Positions 58,484 through 64,000 of a DNA stretch of 64,000 bases are shown piece by piece. Position 1 is the first letter of the stretch, and every line of letters begins with the position of its first letter. Origin of the DNA: Amphiura filiformis (taxonomy: Eukaryota; Echinodermata; Ophiuroidea; Amphilepidida; Amphiuridae); assembly GCF_039555335.1 (NCBI RefSeq), contig NC_092642.1, positions 15,467,208 to 15,531,207 on the forward strand. The letters run 5' to 3'. The translations under genes were made by a program, and so were the position numbers. The notes under the pieces were generated by a model, which was not told the DNA's origin, did not search any database, and saw only the letters and a list, made by a program, of their open reading frames with translations.

Positions 58484-59573
58484 GTATAACATATGAAGCA
58501 ATATCCTAAGGTCGGACTTGACAAAGAATGAAATAGAAGAAGTGGTATAACATATGAAGCAATATCCTAAGGTCGGACTTGACAAAGAATGAAATAGAAG
58601 AAGTGGTATAACATATGAAGCAATATCCTAAGGTAGGACTTGACAAAGAATGAAATAGAAGAAGTGGTATAACATATGAAGCAATATCCTAAGGTAGGAC
58701 TTGACAAAGAATGAATAGAAGAAGTGGTATAACATATGAAGCAATATCCTAAGGTAGGACTTGACAAAGAATGAATAGAAGAAGTGGTATAACATATGAA
58801 GCAATATCCTAAGGTAGGACTTGACAAAGAATGAATAGAAGAAGTGGTATAACATATGAAGCAATATCCTAAGGTAGGACTTGACAAAGAATGAATAGAA
58901 GAAGTGGTATAACATATGAAGCAATATCCTAAGGTAGGACTTGACAAAGAATGAAATAGAAGAAGTGGTATAACATATGAAGCAATATCCTAAGGTAGGA
59001 CTTGACAAAGAATGAATAGAAGAAGTGGTATAACATATGAAGCAATATCCTAAGGTAGGACTTGACAAAGAATGAATAGAAGAAGTGGTATAACATATGA
59101 AGCAATATCCTAAGGTAGGACTTGACAAAGAATGAATAGAAGAAGTGGTATAACATATGAAGCAATATCCTAAGGTAGGACTTGACAAAGAATGAAATAG
59201 AAGAAGTGGTATAACATATGAAGCAATATCCTAAGGTAGGACTTGACAAAGAATGAATAGAAGAAGTGGTATAACATATGAAGCAATATCCTAAGGTAGG
59301 ACTTGACAAAGAATGAAATAGAAGAAGTGGTATAACATATGAAGCAATATCCTAAGGTAGGACTTGACAAAGAATGAATAGAAGAAGTGGTATAACATAT
59401 GAAGCAATATCCTAAGGTAGGACTTGACAAAGAATGAAATAGAAGAAGTGGTATAACATATGAAGCAATATCCTAAGGTAGGACTTGACAAAGAATGAAA
59501 TAAAAGAAGTGGTATAACATATGAAGCAATATCCTGAGGTCGGACTTGACAAAGAATGAAATAAAAGAAGTGG
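58484..59573. repeat. Satellite array, 18 monomers of 60/61 bp
   Basis: The monomer starts GTATAACATATGAAGCAATA and ends GAATAGAAGAAGTG (60 bp) or GAAATAGAAGAAGTG (61 bp). Starts are at 58484, 58545, 58606, 58667, 58727, 58787, 58847, 58907, 58968, 59028, 59088, 59148, 59209, 59269, 59330, 59390, 59451 and 59512. The first two monomers and the last carry GGTCGG, the inner ones GGTAGG. The last two have AAATAAAAG. Minus-strand frames of up to 186 residues across it arise because 60 is a multiple of three. Confidence 0.98.
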
Positions 59574-61038
59574 AAGTCGAATGTATTCTCAATGATTCTT
59601 GATCAGATTCGATAAATAAAAGGGTCTATTGAATAGACGACATGATAGATGTGTTGCATGGTAAGGCGTGAATCCTGGGAAATTCTCTTGGGAAAATTAT
59701 GAGACGTGATATGGATACAGTGTGTCTTATTCCTCTGCCAATATTCCCTTATAATATATAATAAAAGCATTAGGCCTATTTCAACTACCAGATCAAAGTT
59801 ACTATATCCTTGATACCAATAATTAGAGAAAGGTAAAGTGTATACAAAGCTGTAGCCGGGGGTACAGGGATGACGTACCCCTCCCCGGGACCCCTCCCCA
59901 ATGCCAATCAATATTTCTGATTCATACAGACTGTATCAAAATGATTGTTACCAGTACTAGTTTAGATGTTGATTTAATAGTCTGCTTCTACCAAATTAAT
60001 CCGAATAAAAAGCACCATTTTTTACTGTTTAAAATCAGCACTTTTTGAAAGAAATATTCAGAAATGGTCCACTTTTTTTCGGTAAAAACGTTAAAATCGG
60101 CTCTTTTTGAAAGAAAAAAAAATCACAAAAGATCCAATTTTAAGCCCCGCCCCAATTCTACCTGAGTGTAAAGATTTCAATTAAGATTTCAAAACGTTTC
60201 AATCACTCACGTGACGGTTTTGGAAAAAATTGTAATAATGACGTCATGCTTGTTTAAAATAATTGTCTTAATCACGAGTGTAGCAACCTTTCAAACTTCT
60301 TAAATTGTCTCAATTAGCTGTTGATAAACGCTTGATGCACATGGCTAGAATAATACATCTTATCTAATGCAGCACAGGAGCTATTTAGACATGTACATTT
60401 TCAATATCCGGAGGTAACATTTGCACATCGTAGATTCTGAGACAAGCTAAATTACCTTGCATAAACCAGATCATAATGAATTTCCTTTAACATTGTCATT
60501 GCGCATACTAAAGCAACTTAAAATCAGCACATAGCTTAACCTTGTTAACTCTCTTCCCGCCACAAGCTTGCTAATCATGAGCTACAAATTTGTTTAAACA
60601 TTTGACACAAAAATAAATTTCTGTGAATAATTTTTGAATTCCATGCTTTGCGATGAATATCAAAATGCCAATCGTTCTTATTTTTTTGTCGATTAAGATA
60701 ACTTTATAAAGAATTTCAGAACCTCTAAATTTGGAACAGTACAGAGTCGCATAAGTATATTGCAAAGCACCACCTGTTGAAAAGTTGAAACCGAGGCTTA
60801 GATGACGTCACCATCTTCAGCAACTACCTGATTGATTGACTTAGTGCACAACTTAAGACTGAGGCAGAGTTAGACTTGAGTAAGTGCACTTAGCGGCTGC
60901 TTCGAATGGGAGTTGTGCAAAGGGCCTTCGCTGCATCTGGAGTTCTTTGTCTTTAATTGCTTCAATAAACAACGTTATGTTAGATGGTAATCTTCTGGGT
61001 GCCAGTATCAGCAATAGTGTGTGAACTCTCATTTTCAG
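59574..61038. other. No gene recognised upstream of the 61-kb exon
   Basis: A short duplicated segment (CACTTTTTGAAAGAAA / CTCTTTTTGAAAGAAA at about 60040 and 60100) is the only repeat seen. Confidence 0.4.
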
Positions 61039-61549
61039 CATCAAAGTCATGTATACATTGCACCCTCCACCAATAGTTCACAATGGCAATGTGTTGCCAA
61101 AACCCTACCACAATGGCAAAGTGGTGCCCAAACCGTACCAAAATGGCAACGTGGTGCCAAAACCCTACCAAAATGGATCATTACCGCGTAACTTTGCCAA
61201 CAGACGAAGTCTCAACACCGCCAGTTCGACTCTTCCAAAGAACTTCAACCTGAATTTGAACAAACGATGTTCCATGCCAGTGAATTCTGTGCCTGCTAAT
61301 AATTATAATATTCTTCATAATGTTGTTCGTCAGCGTCAGCAGCAGTTTGAACAACAGCAACAGCAAAAGCAGCGAGTTAATCAAGCAGTTAATCATGTTA
61401 ATAGGAAAGTTCGAGCTTTAGGTGATGAGAATGGTTTCGTAGTGACTATCCCTGCCTCGGATAAACCCACACAACTCTATGTACGGATACCAGAGAAATC
61501 GTCCTCTACCGTAGGAGAAGGAATTCCTAATTTCATCTTACAGTCACAG
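61039..61549 (+). CDS. Exon of an unrecognised Q/N-rich protein with NG-x-V-x-PKPY repeats
   Basis: A 511-nt open segment lies between a good acceptor (CTCTCATTTTCAG, 61038) and a donor GTAATA (61550). The frame is open from the acceptor: one base finishes a codon, then Ile-Lys-Val and Met at 61049, which could alternatively be a start. Counting from that Met, residues 12-44 are three near-identical 10-residue repeats (HNGNVLPKPY, HNGKVVPKPY, QNGNVVPKPY), followed by a basic Ser/Asn-rich part. A Gln-rich, probably helical stretch (VVRQRQQQFEQQQQQKQRVN) comes next, then a more ordered segment (ENGFVVTIPASDKPTQLYVR). I do not recognise the protein. It is co-linear with the PDZ exon at 29 kb and could belong to it, but the phases do not join directly, so at least one more exon would be needed. 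It could also be a separate gene. Confidence 0.7.
61081..61175 (+). repeat. 30-bp tandem repeat inside the exon
   Basis: AATGGCAATGTGTTGCCAAA and ACCCTACC repeats three times in frame at 30-bp spacing, encoding the 10-residue repeats. Third-position differences show the copies are not brand new. Confidence 0.85.
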
Positions 61550-61872
61550 GTAATAAATAATAATAGTTGTGATCGATGATTATCAATTACTATATATAGT
61601 ATACTTATCGGAGAATTGACTTATTTACAAAAGAATTGGTGCGTGTGGTATTGCATGGATTCTTTAAATCGATTGCTTATCTTGTCAAACTAGATCAATT
61701 AAAATATTTCATAGTATTTTCGTTGGTCTTCGTAGTATTTGAGTTCAGTTAGAATGCTGTCATGTGGAGTCAAGTCAAGTTTTGTGAAATGTTGTTCATT
61801 AAGTTTAAACTTAGATGCCATATTGTACCATATTCAATGCAAGACAACAAGCACGATTAAATAGTTTAACCG
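61550..61872. other. Intron after the 61-kb exon, no feature
   Basis: Begins with the donor. AT-rich, with nothing else recognised. Confidence 0.5.
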
Positions 61873-62096
61873 CAACACTACACTATTTTTCAATTACCTG
61901 AAATATTTTCACCAGCTTAACTAGCGTCTTCAGCAGATGGTGATGTTGTGGTACTTGGCTAGTCTACAAATGGGATAGTCCTTACCACTGCATACTGTAT
62001 TGTAAACAAACCTATTATCACAGCATCACCATCTGCTGAAGACGTTAGTCAAGCTAGCGAAAACGTTCCAGGTAAGTGAAAAATAGTGTAGTGTTG
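61873..62096. repeat. 224-bp inverted-repeat element
   Basis: CAACACTACACTATTTTTCA at the left pairs with GAAAAATAGTGTAGTGTTG at the right. Complementarity continues through CACCAGCTTAACTAGCGTC and TTCAGCAGATGGTGATG versus CATCACCATCTGCTGAA. Confidence 0.82.
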
Positions 62097-64000
62097 AAGT
62101 TAAAATCTTAAATCATATTTATATACAACGTCTATCCACTCCTACACATCCATCTTATTTTAGCATAAACTTTCAACGATACCGATTACGGTAGCGAAAT
62201 GAACATAAAATACAACATCACCTTTGGGCAAAATATCCTTAAATTAGCCGTTTCCAAACTGTACATCCATAATTATTTTGACTTCGAGTGTGTTGTCATC
62301 ACGCTTACAGCTACGGAACCTTTTATTTTGTGCCCAGCCCCATAGCACATCTCTCCTCAATCAGTAACTCCATAATATATATAATATATATAAAATTTAT
62401 ATATATAGGTCACTGGCAATTAAATGGTTCAAGTTTGCTTATGCAACTTTATAAAAACATTGAAGACTTACGCATTATTAGTGATAATGAAAACAAAAGC
62501 TTTGCAGGTCAATTTTAACTTAAAGTTTTATATTTTATATAAATATATTGTTACAAATGTTACAAGAGTAATTCATGATAATAATAATTGAACACTATTT
62601 TAGAATTTCATCACTGGAATTGAACCAAATCGTCGAATGTCACGTTTATTGTTCATGTTGTTGAAGAAAACCTGCTCAGACACAAATATTCACATCTTGA
62701 AAAACAGAAACATATTAGTATAATCATAGTATAATGTATATATAATAGTACGTTTTTATGCAATTCCTGTTTTGATTATTAATTTTGTGCTGTTAGATAA
62801 TTGCAAATTACCACTTCTTTCAATTATTTGGATAGCTTTAAACCTTTTCCTGTTGTTAGTTGTTTTTTCTTGAAGGGTTGTATCTGTGACAGATACAAGC
62901 CTACCATCAACATAACAGAGATGAGAATTCACCTAAAAGTTTAGTGGGTTTCTGAATGACTAAAATCCTGAACGAAATGTTGCCATTTTGCCTTAATTGG
63001 CTTGATATGAAGATGAGTAAGGTCCAGTACCTGAAGTACGTGCAAACTTTGCACTAACTGATGTGATATCAGATGAGTAAGGTCCAGAACCTGCGGGTCT
63101 GCTTTTCACAAAAACTAACTGCATGTGTCAGCTCAGGTCAGCTATCGCAATTTTGACACACTTCTTCGACTTCTGGTCATATCATTCCAAGTGTCGGTGC
63201 AGTCTCCCAGTCAGAACTCTTTCCACCAGATGCTCCAGATGCCACATAAAAACCAAAATTATGTCCATGATTTTTGACCCCCCCCCCCTTCACTTCCAAA
63301 TTCATTGACTGTTATAATAACAAACGGTGACCTAAGTCTCGGGATTCAGTATCCAGATAAGATTAATGTCGATCAGACTTTGACAACTAGTTATTGCGCC
63401 CAAAAAAGTATTTAAAAAATAGAAAAGGGAGAAAAACTAGTTTACGTTTGTAGGATAATATTGTAACGGTATTATTATAATCTATTATTTTACCCTTTTT
63501 TTCTTCAATATTTGTCACTGTTTGAATGTCGATCTTTTCTCGGGATTGAGTACCTATTAATGTTGACCAGACTTGGACAACTAGGTTAATGGTTATTACA
63601 TAATTAACAGAAATAATTAATTAGTATTTGGCGCGAAATTGGTCAGCTATTCTTCCTGCATTTGATCCAACGATTTCCTTCGGCCATCCACCCACAAGCC
63701 ACAGCATGCTTTGTAGGATAGTAATAGACTGTACGCATGATTCTAAAATATTCATATGAATTCTATAGGCTTGGAAAAGTTCATTCGCACTTTTGGAGAA
63801 GGTTTGGTACAAATATAAGTCATGTAAGTAGATAGAATAATTATGTTTGTTTTGTTATACTTTTGACTGCATTTTAATATACTGAAACACGAACACGACA
63901 AATTCATATTTTAAATGCATTGCTAAGTTTTCTTTCTGGTCATGCTTGTTTCGGTACATTTTTAAGTAGGAAAATTCCTTTCTATATTGTGACAATAATT
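62097..64000. other. No gene recognised; minor repeats
   Basis: TA-rich stretch at 62373-62405. AGATGAGTAAGGTCCAG occurs twice (about 63012 and 63071). A segment with CTCGGGATT, ATTAATGT, CAGACTT and GACAACTAG occurs twice (about 63338-63400 and 63539-63586). A run of C lies at 63281-63289. No exon is supported. Confidence 0.5.

Noticed and set aside
58567..59491. Long minus-strand frames (up to 186 residues) with a repeated SSPTLGYCFICYTTSSIHS motif
   Set aside because: They are translations of the 60/61-bp satellite; frame is kept only where monomers are 60 bp. No start context, splice sites or family resemblance.
58484..59573. Possible CRISPR-like array
   Set aside because: The whole unit repeats with no unique spacers, and the context is eukaryotic.

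Overview
This is eukaryotic, non-coding-rich DNA. It is AT-rich and its coding pieces are short, separated by long introns with GT-AG boundaries. It is crowded with small palindromic transposons, simple repeats and retroelement remnants. The two recognisable host genes (a RASL12-like Ras-family gene and a PDZ-domain gene resembling synaptopodin-2/PDZ-LIM proteins), a Penelope-like element with a GIY-YIG domain, and an excess of the octamer TAGGCCTA suggest a marine invertebrate deuterostome such as an echinoderm or hemichordate. The species assignment is an inference and is not firm. There is no bacterial-style gene organisation, no CRISPR array and no convincing functional tRNA or rRNA gene.

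Layout. 1-6.6 kb: repeats only (a 671-bp inverted-repeat element, an AAAT microsatellite, two large fold-back elements and one 145-bp MITE). 6.67-16.83 kb, plus strand: four exons of a RASL12-like small GTPase gene, running from switch I to the stop codon. Its introns and 3' flank hold at least ten repeat insertions, and its P-loop exon was not found. 17-28.9 kb: repeats, including a mariner-like MITE, back-to-back Penelope 3' tails, a 300-bp palindrome-built element nested inside another MITE with a 9-bp target duplication, SINE-like and LINE fragments. 29.185-29.283 kb: first coding exon of a PDZ protein, followed by a very long interval with no recognised exon. 32.8-36.8 kb: degraded tandem repeats rich in nuclear-receptor-type AGGTCA half-sites. 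37.3-39.3 kb: a decayed Penelope-like retroelement (RT plus GIY-YIG). 40-58 kb: dispersed repeats, including most copies of a 200-bp family with six copies in the window, a CACTA-ended element flanked by TA, and a near-perfect 193-bp inverted repeat. 58.48-59.57 kb: an 18-copy 60/61-bp satellite. 61.04-61.55 kb: one well-supported exon of an unrecognised Q/N-rich protein, which may or may not belong to the PDZ gene.

The host genes show no functional link to each other. The dominant biology visible is transposon activity, mainly TA-targeting palindromic MITEs. All similarity statements come from reading the sequence and from knowledge of protein families; no database search was possible.
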